Source: a virus
Strand: one strand, 5' to 3'
DNA: 57,849 nt
Virus record (IMG/VR): IMGVR_UViG_3300021976_000016
Span: 1-57,849 of that record
Shown here: positions 48,178 to 56,646 of the stretch, in pieces
Numbering within the stretch: the stretch's first letter is position 1
How the letters are laid out: each line of letters opens with the position of its first letter
Made by a program: the position numbers and the translations under genes
The notes under the pieces: generated by a model
The model's database searches: none
Told to the model about the DNA's origin: nothing
The model's input: only the letters and a program-made list of their open reading frames with translations

Positions 48178-48738
48178 CTATGTTGTCCAGAGCTGAAACC
48201 CAGCCCACTTCTGAGTGAGTCGATTGTGGTAGAGCGCATGTTGTGCAGACCATTCACTCGATGGAAAGTTCGGCACGTGATTGGCGGCAGCATGCGGGAC
48301 TATAACCTTCATTCCTATCTGTCTCGCCTGCATGCATAGGTCTTCGACATGGCAATGAAACGAATCAAACCTATGCGAATCAAACTTCAATCTTGAATCT
48401 GTCGGAAAGAACACGCAGCAGCTGTCCACCGTGCTGACCTCTCCCGGATTGTGATGGCACCACCGGTACTGGCCTTCCCCCGAACGGCCAACGATGCCGC
48501 AAACATTCCCCTTGGTAGCCTCTGTCCAGAAAGCCTCAAGCGCTCCATTGCGAAAAATCACGTCAGCATGAACTAAGCCGAAAACTTCTCTTGATGTCGA
48601 AAGGTGTTCGTTTCCGATAGACGCGAGCGCGCGGTTCGAACTGTTGACCACTAGGCGGACGTCCACTTCTTTAGAAATGTGGCTGAAGAAGCCGAAATCA
48701 TCGCTGTTCGTCCCAACGACAACCATCGTCAGTCTCAT
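48178..48738 (-). CDS. glycosyltransferase-like (GT-A) protein
   Basis: 186 aa. Begins LTMVVVGTNSDDFGFF, with VVNSSNRAL and LVHADVIF (the D-x-x-F position usual for a DxD-like strand) and CHVEDLCMQARQIGMKV as the acceptor end. Catalytic pair less clear than in the neighbours. Unknown substrate. Confidence 0.65.
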   Translation of the reverse strand: MRLTMVVVGTNSDDFGFFSHISKEVDVRLVVNSSNRALASIGNEHLSTSREVFGLVHADVIFRNGALEAFWTEATKGNVCGIVGRSGEGQYRWCHHNPGEVSTVDSCCVFFPTDSRLKFDSHRFDSFHCHVEDLCMQARQIGMKVIVPHAAANHVPNFPSSEWSAQHALYHNRLTQKWAGFQLWTT

Positions 48739-49404
48739 TTAGAGAGGGTGCGCTCCATACTTTCTGACGAATATCTGGCGGTTCTCTTCAAAGGCTGCGG
48801 ACGGATACTGCTCGCCGCGAAACGTAGACTTCAACGAGGAATGGTCGACAAAGCAGTGGTCAAAAACGCCGATCTTCAACCCATGCTGCCGGACCCGCAG
48901 ACAGTAAGAGTCGTCGTCATATCCGTACCCGGTGAACTCCTCGTCGAGCAGGCCAACCGTGTCGATGGTGCGTCTGGGGATGAGGACGCAGATGAAGCAG
49001 ACCATGCGCGGGACCTCGCGCAGTCCGATACCTTTCGGATGCTGATGCTCCTGTCCCGTCACGTCGGTGACTGCGGCGATGATCCCGAACTCAGGATGCT
49101 CGTCTGCCTGCCGCTGCATTGCGGTGAAGCCTCCCATCGTGCAAAGCATGGCATCGTCGTTCAACAGAATCACATCGTTATGCGCGGCTGCGGCGATTCC
49201 GACGTTGCAGTTCTGCGAATAGATGAAAGGGGTCTCTACCTCGCGCACGCGGTAGTGCCGGGAAGGTGGGATGAAGTGATTCTGACCGCTGCGGTCCCAG
49301 ACCACGATGATGTCGTCGTTGTAATCGTGGCGCTGAACCGCATCGACGCAGGGAGTGAGGTTCGATAGAGTGCGGCTGGGGATGATGACGGATAGTTGTC
49401 TCAT
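48739..49404 (-). CDS. glycosyltransferase family 2 protein
   Basis: 221 aa. LSVIIPSRTLSNLTPCVDAV, then NCNVGIAAAAHNDVILLNDDA (DxD equivalent DDA) and GYGYDDDSYCLRVRQHGL, the ED/DD acceptor motif: a typical GT2. Overlaps the next gene. Confidence 0.85.
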   Translation of the reverse strand: MRQLSVIIPSRTLSNLTPCVDAVQRHDYNDDIIVVWDRSGQNHFIPPSRHYRVREVETPFIYSQNCNVGIAAAAHNDVILLNDDAMLCTMGGFTAMQRQADEHPEFGIIAAVTDVTGQEHQHPKGIGLREVPRMVCFICVLIPRRTIDTVGLLDEEFTGYGYDDDSYCLRVRQHGLKIGVFDHCFVDHSSLKSTFRGEQYPSAAFEENRQIFVRKYGAHPL

Positions 49405-50000
49405 TGCTCTTCGGGAATGTGCTTCCAGTTGTCGCCCATCACGCGCGGGCTGGTGTTGCCGGGGTGGTTCGTTGCATACATCATCTTTCCGGCATCGACG
49501 CTGATAAGCCGCCCTGCCGAAACTGCTACCGATACGAAGTCGTTATCCTCGCCGACGTTCTTCGCTTCAAACGGATGCGCCTGCCACCAGCTGCGCCGGT
49601 AGCAGAGCGATGTGCCAAGTGCATATCCCTTCGTGCCTTCGTACTTCCACCAGCGCTCGCCATCGGTAAAGGGCATCGAGTGGTATCCGCTGACGTCGTA
49701 GTTACCCAACCGGTCTATCTGGTCGGCAAGTCGGCCAGGACCGCTCCAATCGTCGTCGTCCCAATGGCAGACCACATCTCCGGCTGCAAGGCTGCAACCA
49801 AAATTTCGCTTCTCGCCGATAGTGTGGACACCTGATACATGGACCAACCGTATGCGGTCATCATCAGGAACAAGATCACGAACGTCGTCTCCGTCTGCCA
49901 GAATCAGCAGTTCGCGGCGACTGTACGTCTGCTTCTGAAAGCACACTATCGCCTGCGGTAGCCACTTCCTCCGATTGCGTGTCAGGCACATGCACGTCAC
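49401..50000 (-). CDS. glycosyltransferase family 2 protein
   Basis: 199 aa from a GTG at 50000 (VTCMCLTRNRR; the ATG at 49991 is an alternative). GEKRNFGCSLAAGDVVCHWDDDDW holds the DDD metal site; NVGEDNDFV is the acceptor loop. Shares about 125 bases with the 3' end of the previous gene. Confidence 0.82.
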   Translation of the reverse strand: MTCMCLTRNRRKWLPQAIVCFQKQTYSRRELLILADGDDVRDLVPDDDRIRLVHVSGVHTIGEKRNFGCSLAAGDVVCHWDDDDWSGPGRLADQIDRLGNYDVSGYHSMPFTDGERWWKYEGTKGYALGTSLCYRRSWWQAHPFEAKNVGEDNDFVSVAVSAGRLISVDAGKMMYATNHPGNTSPRVMGDNWKHIPEEQ

Positions 50001-50202
50001 GAAACGGACGTTCTGGGCGCACCTCTGGCGCTTCGGAAGGAACAACTTGCTTGGTCTCGTAGACCACGGTCGGCGGCTCAGCCTTGTGTGCCAGATGGTT
50101 CGCCACCAGCTGCTTGCCTATGTCGTCGCTGCACTCAAACTGATCGCCTGCGGCGACGGTGCCGTATACGCCCGTCAATTGTCGGTTTGCGATGAGCTTC
50201 AT
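49876..50202 (-). CDS. small head-module protein
   Basis: 108 aa. LIANRQLTGVYGTVAAGDQFECSD fits a family of small proteins that follow capsid genes; the remainder is disordered (Pro/Glu/Val) and ends in a run of Arg. Its 3' end lies inside the first glycosyltransferase, so the tail may be a product of a later insertion. Confidence 0.65.
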   Translation of the reverse strand: MKLIANRQLTGVYGTVAAGDQFECSDDIGKQLVANHLAHKAEPPTVVYETKQVVPSEAPEVRPERPFRDVHVPDTQSEEVATAGDSVLSEADVQSPRTADSGRRRRRS

Positions 50203-50270
50203 AGTTTCCTTCTGTTAGGCCAGCGTTACCCCTCACCCAGATCCGAGGTAACAACGCGCTAACTGCTCGA

Positions 50271-50308
50271 AAAAGAAGAGGTCACCGACCCTTGGCTGCG
50301 GTGACCTC
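50271..50308 (-). terminator. terminator downstream of the capsid gene
   Basis: Minus strand GAGGTCACC (50308-50300), loop of 13, GGTGACCTC (50286-50278), then TTCTTTTT: 9-bp perfect stem with a good T-run. It could reduce transcription of the later genes relative to capsid, or the operon may read through. Confidence 0.75.
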
Positions 50309-50331
50309 TGTTTGGAAGTGAAGGCAACTGG

Positions 50332-51531
50332 TTAGGAGGCTGGCGACGAGTTGAACGCACCAGACACGAAACTTCCGGGACGAAGGACCACGAGCGCAAG
50401 CCGCTTTTCTGCACGAATGGCGACGAGGTTCTTCGTGAAGAAGTCAGAGTGCTCCGTCGAAATCTCGACCTGCATCTCCATGCGGTCGCGAATCTCAGCG
50501 GCTGCTGACTGGCCAGAGCCGACAAGGAAGGTGCCCGACACGACGCCGTTGGTCGGCACCGTGATCAAGTCCCAGATGGTCGGATTGCCCTGCGTTTGTG
50601 GATCACCAAGGATGTAGCGTCCCAAGGTGTCCTTCGTGCGTCGGATGTTCCACCAGTCGCGCGGGTTGAGCGCCACGAAGGTGGGCTCGATCTCGTCGGC
50701 AATCTCAATCTGTTCGATTGCGGCACCGAGTTGATCGATCCGGGTGAAGCTGGACCCCAGCAGTGAGGCATTGAACGGAGTCGCCTGAGTGATCAAACCG
50801 TTCAAGTTCTCGCCGGTGTTGTCACCGCTCAGAAGCTGACGCTCCTCTTCGCGGTTGACATAGTACGGCATCGCCGAGCGCAGGAAGCCTTCGAGTTCAG
50901 TGAAGTCATCGAGCGCCTGCCGTGACGCCGGAATCCAGCTGGCAATCGTCTTCACCGCTGCGGTGGCAGTGGTAAAGGTGACTCCCGCTTCCGGCTTCTG
51001 GAGCGTTTCAGCAACCGGCGACGCGATGTTCGGCGGCTGGTTGACCTTGACGTAGTAGATCAGTCCGGCTGTCGTTGGTCGCGAAGAGAGCATGTCGCGG
51101 ATGGTGAGCTTGCGACGTGCTTCCGGCACGATTCCCGGCATACGTTCGATCTCGACTACGCCAGCGGTTCCGGCACCGAGACCGGACAGCGTGACTGTGG
51201 TCTTGACCTCCATCAGGTCCGATACCTGCTTACCGCTCAGGTTGATGATGGCGTGACCTTTCTTGTCGCGAACAAGGCGGCTAATATCCTCGTTCTCTTT
51301 CAGATAGTCCAGCAACGATTTCTGTGTTTCTGGGCTGTTGCCGAGCCGCTGTACCAGCTTCAGTTCGAGCGCGTCGTACTGAGTCTGGAGCGCCTTGAGT
51401 TCGGTGACGGTGGTGGAGAGGACAGTGCCGTTATTCTTGGCTTCCTCGCTTGCCTTCTCAAAGTGGTTCTTGAGTTCGGCCTGTAGCGCCACGAGCTTTG
51501 CTTCGAGGGCTTTGGTGTCCTGATTTTCCAT
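50332..51531 (-). CDS. major capsid protein, HK97 fold
   Basis: 399 aa. N-terminal coiled-coil delta/scaffold region (1-110, Glu/Lys/Leu), then the HK97 fold: KLTIRDMLSSRPTTAGLIYYV, SWIPASRQALDDFTELEGFL, FVALNPRDWWNIRRTKD, and the C-terminal VLRPGSFV. Forms the icosahedral shell; the N-terminal segment should be removed by the upstream protease. Confidence 0.95.
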   Translation of the reverse strand: MENQDTKALEAKLVALQAELKNHFEKASEEAKNNGTVLSTTVTELKALQTQYDALELKLVQRLGNSPETQKSLLDYLKENEDISRLVRDKKGHAIINLSGKQVSDLMEVKTTVTLSGLGAGTAGVVEIERMPGIVPEARRKLTIRDMLSSRPTTAGLIYYVKVNQPPNIASPVAETLQKPEAGVTFTTATAAVKTIASWIPASRQALDDFTELEGFLRSAMPYYVNREEERQLLSGDNTGENLNGLITQATPFNASLLGSSFTRIDQLGAAIEQIEIADEIEPTFVALNPRDWWNIRRTKDTLGRYILGDPQTQGNPTIWDLITVPTNGVVSGTFLVGSGQSAAAEIRDRMEMQVEISTEHSDFFTKNLVAIRAEKRLALVVLRPGSFVSGAFNSSPAS

Positions 51532-51574
51532 GAGGGATGTTTACCTTTCGAGAATTTGGAATTTGGATCCGCGC

Positions 51575-52600
51575 CTAGTCCTTTGGCGGGATAAGCTTGA
51601 TGATTTCGTCGAGGATTTTCTCTGCCGAGTGGGTGTTCTCCGGCTCAGGAATGATCGGCGCGGCTTTCGCTTCGGGAGTGTCGGCGGCCTTATCGTCTTC
51701 GTCATCAGGGTCGTCGTCGGCTCCTTCCGGGAGAAGTGTGTCGAAAATGTCTTTGAGCTGCTTCACGTGATCGTGTGCAGCTTTCAATGTCGTCATGTTG
51801 GCGGCGCTGAACTCGCGGCCAGCCTTGCTCTCCATGAATGCTTGCAGGCTCTTAGTCACCAGCGCGAGAGCGTGCTCCTGCCGTCGCTCCTGCGACATCA
51901 GTTCCATGTCGCCATATTGCTCAGTCAGGTATGCGAGATAGAGCGGGAGGTAAGCGAGAAAGGCATCTTTGAACTGGTCAATCGTGACTCCTGCTGCGGT
52001 TACCTTGTCGTCGATAGAGATGCCATCGGCCCACGTCAGGAAGCCGAGCGAGTTGAACAAAGCGCAGAACAATTGCGAACCGGCATCCATCAACTGAAGC
52101 TCGGTCAACTCCGCGTCGAAGGTATCCTTCCGCTCCTTGATTGCTTTGATGGCCGTGACCATTGCGGCCTCGTTCATAGGGAAGGTGACCACGCTGCCCT
52201 CCCACAACCGCAGCTCCTTCAGGCGGCGGATTTTGCCGTCGACCGATTCTTTGATGGTGTCGTAGCCGATGGACAGTCCCTTGATGATGTGCGCCTTCAG
52301 CAGCAGATAGGCTTTCTGCGCGACCGGCAGGTCCAGCAGAAGCTGGCCCTTGACGCGGAGTGCGTCGGGACTATCGATCAGAGTCAGGGAGCCGATGGGT
52401 TCCTCGGTGTCATGCTGCCAGAGGAGCGGGACCGTGGAGCCGTGCTCCTGAATCGTCTTGGTGAACGCACCCGGCTCGATGAGGTCTTTGCCAAGGTCCA
52501 CGTTGTTGTAGACCGCGAGCAGACCATCGAATGATCCGTCCTCGTTGATCGCTTTGATCTCGACCCGGAAGCTGCGCTTTACCTGTTTGATAGATGGCAT
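51575..52600 (-). CDS. prohead protease with scaffold-like extension
   Basis: 341 aa. S78/U35-type protease in the first 160 residues: H63 in LLWQHDTEEPIG and S110 in IKGLSIGYD, the usual His-Ser pair. Beyond that a long helical, acidic tail (about 165-341, DDDPDDEDDKAADTPEAK), so the scaffold function may be built in or shared with the capsid N terminus. Confidence 0.9.
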   Translation of the reverse strand: MPSIKQVKRSFRVEIKAINEDGSFDGLLAVYNNVDLGKDLIEPGAFTKTIQEHGSTVPLLWQHDTEEPIGSLTLIDSPDALRVKGQLLLDLPVAQKAYLLLKAHIIKGLSIGYDTIKESVDGKIRRLKELRLWEGSVVTFPMNEAAMVTAIKAIKERKDTFDAELTELQLMDAGSQLFCALFNSLGFLTWADGISIDDKVTAAGVTIDQFKDAFLAYLPLYLAYLTEQYGDMELMSQERRQEHALALVTKSLQAFMESKAGREFSAANMTTLKAAHDHVKQLKDIFDTLLPEGADDDPDDEDDKAADTPEAKAAPIIPEPENTHSAEKILDEIIKLIPPKD

Positions 52601-52630
52601 GACGATTGTGTCCTCTCGCGTGTGTTTGCT

Positions 52631-53983
52631 TTACTCGCCGAGCCGCACGAGCGCGGTTTGCGTCGCTGGCTTGTCGCTGCCCGGTATGGTCTGCATGTTG
52701 AGTTGAATGTGGTGAGCGTCGCCACCTTGAATCGGGTCCCAGTTCTCCAGATCGCGAACCTCGTTGACGCTGGTGACCGCGTTCTGGAGCAGCGTCGCGT
52801 AGCCTGCGACCCGGCTCGCGAAGTCGCCACGAAGCAACGCGTCGAGATTGTGCCGAAAGAAGTAGCCTGCGGCCTTCTCCTCCGGCGTGAGCACGCATCG
52901 CCATAGCTCCTGCTCCCAACGGATGAGCCACGAAGAGAGCGTCAACTTCACAAACTGAAGTGCGAGCTGCTCGATGTTGGAGAAGGTCGCGCGTGACAGA
53001 TCGCCGACGAGATGTGGCGACACGGAGAACCAGCGGCATATTTCGTTGATATCGAAGAGCCGGGTCTCAAGCATCTGCGCGTCGAGCGGGTTGATGCCGA
53101 TCTGCTGGTATTTGGTCCCGTTCTCAAGGATGGGTGCCCGGTGCGGCTCCGAATAGGTCTTCTCCCAATCGGTGCGGAACTTATCGAAGTCCGTGTCGCT
53201 GGCGAACTTCTTTTCCATGTTGAGGATGTACGGGACGCGACCGCCGTTCGCATAGAAGCGCGCGACGTGACGCTCGGCGGCAATCGCGGTCCCGATGGAC
53301 TGCCGCGCCATGTGGATGACGGAGTATCCCTGCACACCGTCCGAACCCAACCCGCGAATGTGGAGGATGTCCTGCGGCTTGCCACGCTGCACGGTGAAGG
53401 TCTTGCTGCTGTTATTGCCGTCCTTCACGACGTAGACGAGCCGCTTCTCTCCAGTCTTCTCGCGGTCGACCATGACCTGCGATTGGTCGATGGGCTGAAG
53501 CTCAATCGCCGTACCCGTACCACTGCGCCGGATGATCTGTGCATAGCCGTTGCCGTTGAGCACGCACTGGCTGGTGCGGGTCTCGCGGAAGGTCATCGCA
53601 GTCATCTCGTCGTTGGGAGCGTTGTGTAGCGCGAGATTCATGGGATGGCTACTGGCAACCTCTTTCCCTGTCGCATTCTGCCGGAACATGCTCAGGGGAA
53701 GGAAGCCGACTGTTTCGCTGATCAGGCGGTTGCAGGCCCAGCAGACGGAATGGTTGAGCGCGGTGCTGACGCTCACTCTCTCACCCGACCACGCTGGCGA
53801 GCCGCTAGAGATCATGGCATAGATGCCCCTGTAGCCGTTCTCGCGATACCAGTCCGGGCTTTCCCCTATGCTGAAGGTGCTGACGTCCTTCTTTGCGAGA
53901 TCGAGCGATACAGAGCGGTCATCGAAAGCGTCCCTGACGTTTCTGGCGGCGGTCTTCAATGCATCAGTGATTGCAGGAAACAC
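52631..53983 (-). CDS. portal protein, HK97 type
   Basis: 450 aa. SVSTALNHSVCWACNRLISETVGFLPLSMF, then NDEMTAMTFRETRTSQC; central wing HIRGLGSDGVQGYSVIHMAR and the C-terminal TNEVRDLENWDPIQGGD-like block are those of HK97 portals. Overlaps the TerL stop with a GTG start. Twelve copies form the DNA entry ring. Confidence 0.93.
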   Translation of the reverse strand: MFPAITDALKTAARNVRDAFDDRSVSLDLAKKDVSTFSIGESPDWYRENGYRGIYAMISSGSPAWSGERVSVSTALNHSVCWACNRLISETVGFLPLSMFRQNATGKEVASSHPMNLALHNAPNDEMTAMTFRETRTSQCVLNGNGYAQIIRRSGTGTAIELQPIDQSQVMVDREKTGEKRLVYVVKDGNNSSKTFTVQRGKPQDILHIRGLGSDGVQGYSVIHMARQSIGTAIAAERHVARFYANGGRVPYILNMEKKFASDTDFDKFRTDWEKTYSEPHRAPILENGTKYQQIGINPLDAQMLETRLFDINEICRWFSVSPHLVGDLSRATFSNIEQLALQFVKLTLSSWLIRWEQELWRCVLTPEEKAAGYFFRHNLDALLRGDFASRVAGYATLLQNAVTSVNEVRDLENWDPIQGGDAHHIQLNMQTIPGSDKPATQTALVRLGE

Positions 53984-55671
53984 TAGTTGACGCTCCGCAG
54001 TCCGGTGTAAGTGATGGTCTGCGATTCGGCCACCAATGCGCGATTGAGAAGCGTGACTGTCGCCGCAATGCCGTCGATGCGCTTCGACGACTTGAGACGT
54101 TCCGGCTTAGTGGGTTGGCAGTTGTCTTTGCGGTCGTACTGCAATTGCAGACACGCCGCGTGCCAGTTGTAGACAGGGTTATTGCCGTGGCGAATCTTCT
54201 TGTCGAGATACTGAGACAGAATGAATTTTGTTGGGAAGCCAAGCTGCATAAAGTTCTGCTGCACCTCGACGGCGTCGATCCCTTCATCGATCAGCTCCAT
54301 CGCTTCGGTACGGAAGTTGCAGCGGTCGAAGGCAAGCTCGCGAAGCTCGAACATCTCCCGGCCCCAGCGGATGCGGTCCTTCACGACGCGGAGGTCTATG
54401 GCGTTGCCGCTGGTCGCCGTGACGAAGCCGCGTCGAACCCAATCAGTGAACGGCAAGCGACAGATGCGCTCCAGCTCCGGGACTCTCTCCTCGGGTACGT
54501 AGAAGAATGGGAGGAAGGTCCACGCGTTGATAGCAGCAGACGGTTCGAAGCCGAACACGACAGCCGTGAAGTCGGTCGTCCATGAAGCGTCAACGCCAAC
54601 CCAGCACGGCTTGTCGAGCAGCCCCCACTTTCGAATCAACAGTTCCACGTCATATTCCGGCCATTCGCGCAGATCGACGTCGCCGCCGCACGCCTGCCAT
54701 TTGGCCATGTCGATGATCGGATCTTGCTGCGTGGCAATCGGCATGTTCAGGTGGTAGCGGAGGTACTTGCTGCGCTGTGCTGGCTGTGCCAGCGCCTTGT
54801 CCATCTCGCGGACGATAGACGCATCCTTGAGGAAGCCGCCACGATCCTCGTGGCTCGGGTTGGCGGCAACGCGCGCCTCGCGAGACTTCCAATACTCCGG
54901 GTCCGCTTCGAGCTTCTTCTTGTCAGCCTCCCAGACAGCTGCGTAGAACCCGGGCGACGGCAAGGAGCCGTCGATGACCTTCTTCGCTACCTCATACTCC
55001 TGAAACCAGAGCGGCGACTCATACTCCGCGCCTGCGGTAGTGATGGCCAGGTCGAGCGGCTCGTCGCGTGAAATCTGCCCCTTGGTCGTGACGTCGTAGA
55101 GCGTCTCTGCCTTTGAACTCTTCCAGCGGTGCATCTCATCGCGGATGAGCAGGCTGGGCCGGATGCCGTCCTGCACGTCGCCGTCAGCCGAGAGCACCTG
55201 ATAGGTGCCGCCGCCGTCACGACGAACGATTCGCTTGGTGCTGGGAATCACCTTGAGACGAGCGCGCAGATCGGGATTGGCGCTGACCAGCATCGCCGCC
55301 GCTTTGAAGACGATGCCAGCCTGCTCCTTCGCCGCCGCTGCGCCGTAGGCTTCGGGATTCAACTCTGACTCCATGAGCATGTGATAGATGGGGAGGCCGC
55401 CCGTAAGGAACGACTTGCCGTTCTGTTTACCCGTCGAGATGTAGCCGCGTTGATACTGGCGCTTGCCGTCGTCCGCTTGCACCGTTCCGAAGATGTCGCG
55501 GAGCACTTTGCGGTGCCAGTCGAGCAGACGATAGCCGAGCGGTGGATAGAGGATCTCCGAGTAGAAGCGTTCGACCTTGCACGCTTTGCACTGCGGTTTG
55601 CCGTTCTGCCGAGTCTCGCACCATGTGTCCGCATCGCAATAAGCGCAGGTGTTTGGCTTGTATTCAGCCAC
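53983..55671 (-). CDS. terminase large subunit
   Basis: 562 aa. N-terminal zinc ribbon (C9/C12 and C28/C31), Walker A GKQNGKS at 81-87, Walker B LLIRDE at 174-179, then the nuclease domain with D361 (WVGVDASWTTDF) and an acidic DRCNF. Cleaves and pumps phage DNA. The amino-terminal zinc site is a feature of this HNH-associated type. Adjacent small subunit confirms it. Confidence 0.95.
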   Translation of the reverse strand: MAEYKPNTCAYCDADTWCETRQNGKPQCKACKVERFYSEILYPPLGYRLLDWHRKVLRDIFGTVQADDGKRQYQRGYISTGKQNGKSFLTGGLPIYHMLMESELNPEAYGAAAAKEQAGIVFKAAAMLVSANPDLRARLKVIPSTKRIVRRDGGGTYQVLSADGDVQDGIRPSLLIRDEMHRWKSSKAETLYDVTTKGQISRDEPLDLAITTAGAEYESPLWFQEYEVAKKVIDGSLPSPGFYAAVWEADKKKLEADPEYWKSREARVAANPSHEDRGGFLKDASIVREMDKALAQPAQRSKYLRYHLNMPIATQQDPIIDMAKWQACGGDVDLREWPEYDVELLIRKWGLLDKPCWVGVDASWTTDFTAVVFGFEPSAAINAWTFLPFFYVPEERVPELERICRLPFTDWVRRGFVTATSGNAIDLRVVKDRIRWGREMFELRELAFDRCNFRTEAMELIDEGIDAVEVQQNFMQLGFPTKFILSQYLDKKIRHGNNPVYNWHAACLQLQYDRKDNCQPTKPERLKSSKRIDGIAATVTLLNRALVAESQTITYTGLRSVN

Positions 55672-56176
55672 ACAGCTTCATCTCCAGCGCGTCCATAGCG
55701 CCGCCGTCCGCTGCGGCATCGATGCGTGTCCGCGACGATGGCGTGAGGCCGAACTCCCTGCGTTCGATGATGACGCGGGCTGCAAGGTGACCGACTGAGT
55801 TCATCGCCATGCGTCCGTTCTTCATCGTCAGCAGCATCATGATTTCGCCGTGCTGTAACCGCTTGCCCTGCGCCTTGGCCTCGCGCTTGATGGCGGCGGC
55901 CATGCTCCAGATGCCTTCATAAGCTGAGGCCAACATCGCCTCATCTTCCGCGAGCTGCCAGAGAGCGCGACGATCCACGCGGCGAAGGATTGCTGCGCTG
56001 GCCATCTCGCAGACCATCTCGTCCCAGACAGCGCTTGCAGCGCGGCTGATCTTCTTCGGCTTCGATGGGATGCCGGGAGCGAACTGCGGCTCGTTCTCGT
56101 TGAGCGGACGGCGTGAAGGATTGCCTTCGATCCGGCGCAGTTCGGTTGGTTTTGGTGCTGGTCCTCTCAGGCCCAC
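55664..56176 (-). CDS. terminase small subunit (P27-like)
   Basis: 170 aa from a GTG at 56176 behind AAAGGAT. PAPKPTELRRIEGNPSRRPLNENE is the P27-type signature; a central helical region and C-terminal basic tail. Recognises packaging DNA. The longer in-frame extension upstream is Trp-rich and opposite the next gene, so I reject it. Confidence 0.88.
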   Translation of the reverse strand: MGLRGPAPKPTELRRIEGNPSRRPLNENEPQFAPGIPSKPKKISRAASAVWDEMVCEMASAAILRRVDRRALWQLAEDEAMLASAYEGIWSMAAAIKREAKAQGKRLQHGEIMMLLTMKNGRMAMNSVGHLAARVIIERREFGLTPSSRTRIDAAADGGAMDALEMKLCG

Positions 56177-56265
56177 GCTGATCCTTTGTAGCGCTTTGTC
56201 GCGAATTGACTTGCAATCATGCCGGATCGGAGCGTTCCTCGTGATGGTTCCAAGGAGGAACGAAC

Positions 56266-56646
56266 ATGACCACCAAGCAGACCAAAGTCGCCACCGCCGC
56301 CAAGAAGTCCACCACCAAGAAGGCCACCACGAAGAACACGCCCAGCAAGACTGCTGCGGCCAAGCCCAAGGCCACGAAACCGGCCAGCGTTCGCGCACAG
56401 TCGCCCACCACGCCGCCCAAGGCAGCAACGGAGGGGAAACCTACCACCCCGCGCAAGGACGGCACCAAGGCTAAAGTCTTGGCGATGATCAGCCAGAAGG
56501 GTGGAGCCACCCTGCCGAAGATCATGGAAGCCACCGGCTGGCAGGCTCACAGCGTCCGTGGCCTGATGGCGACGCTGGGCAAGACGATGAAGATCGAGAG
56601 CCTGAAGAACGAGGCTGGCCAGCGCACGTATATTCATCACGCGTAG
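56266..56646 (+). CDS. DUF3489 protein with histone-like basic tail
   Basis: 126 aa, AAGGAGG before the ATG. Residues 1-72 are Lys/Thr/Ala/Pro-rich like a histone H1 tail; 73-126 hold the DUF3489 winged-helix (MISQKGGATLPKIMEATGWQAHSVRG). It is the only rightward gene in the late block and its stop overlaps the methylase stop by about 10 bases. Probably DNA binding. Confidence 0.85.
   Translation: MTTKQTKVATAAKKSTTKKATTKNTPSKTAAAKPKATKPASVRAQSPTTPPKAATEGKPTTPRKDGTKAKVLAMISQKGGATLPKIMEATGWQAHSVRGLMATLGKTMKIESLKNEAGQRTYIHHA

Noticed and set aside
56177-56428. N-terminal extension of the small terminase
   Set aside because: Trp-rich reading antisense to the histone-like gene; the natural GTG with a ribosome-binding site at 56176 gives the expected P27-like start.
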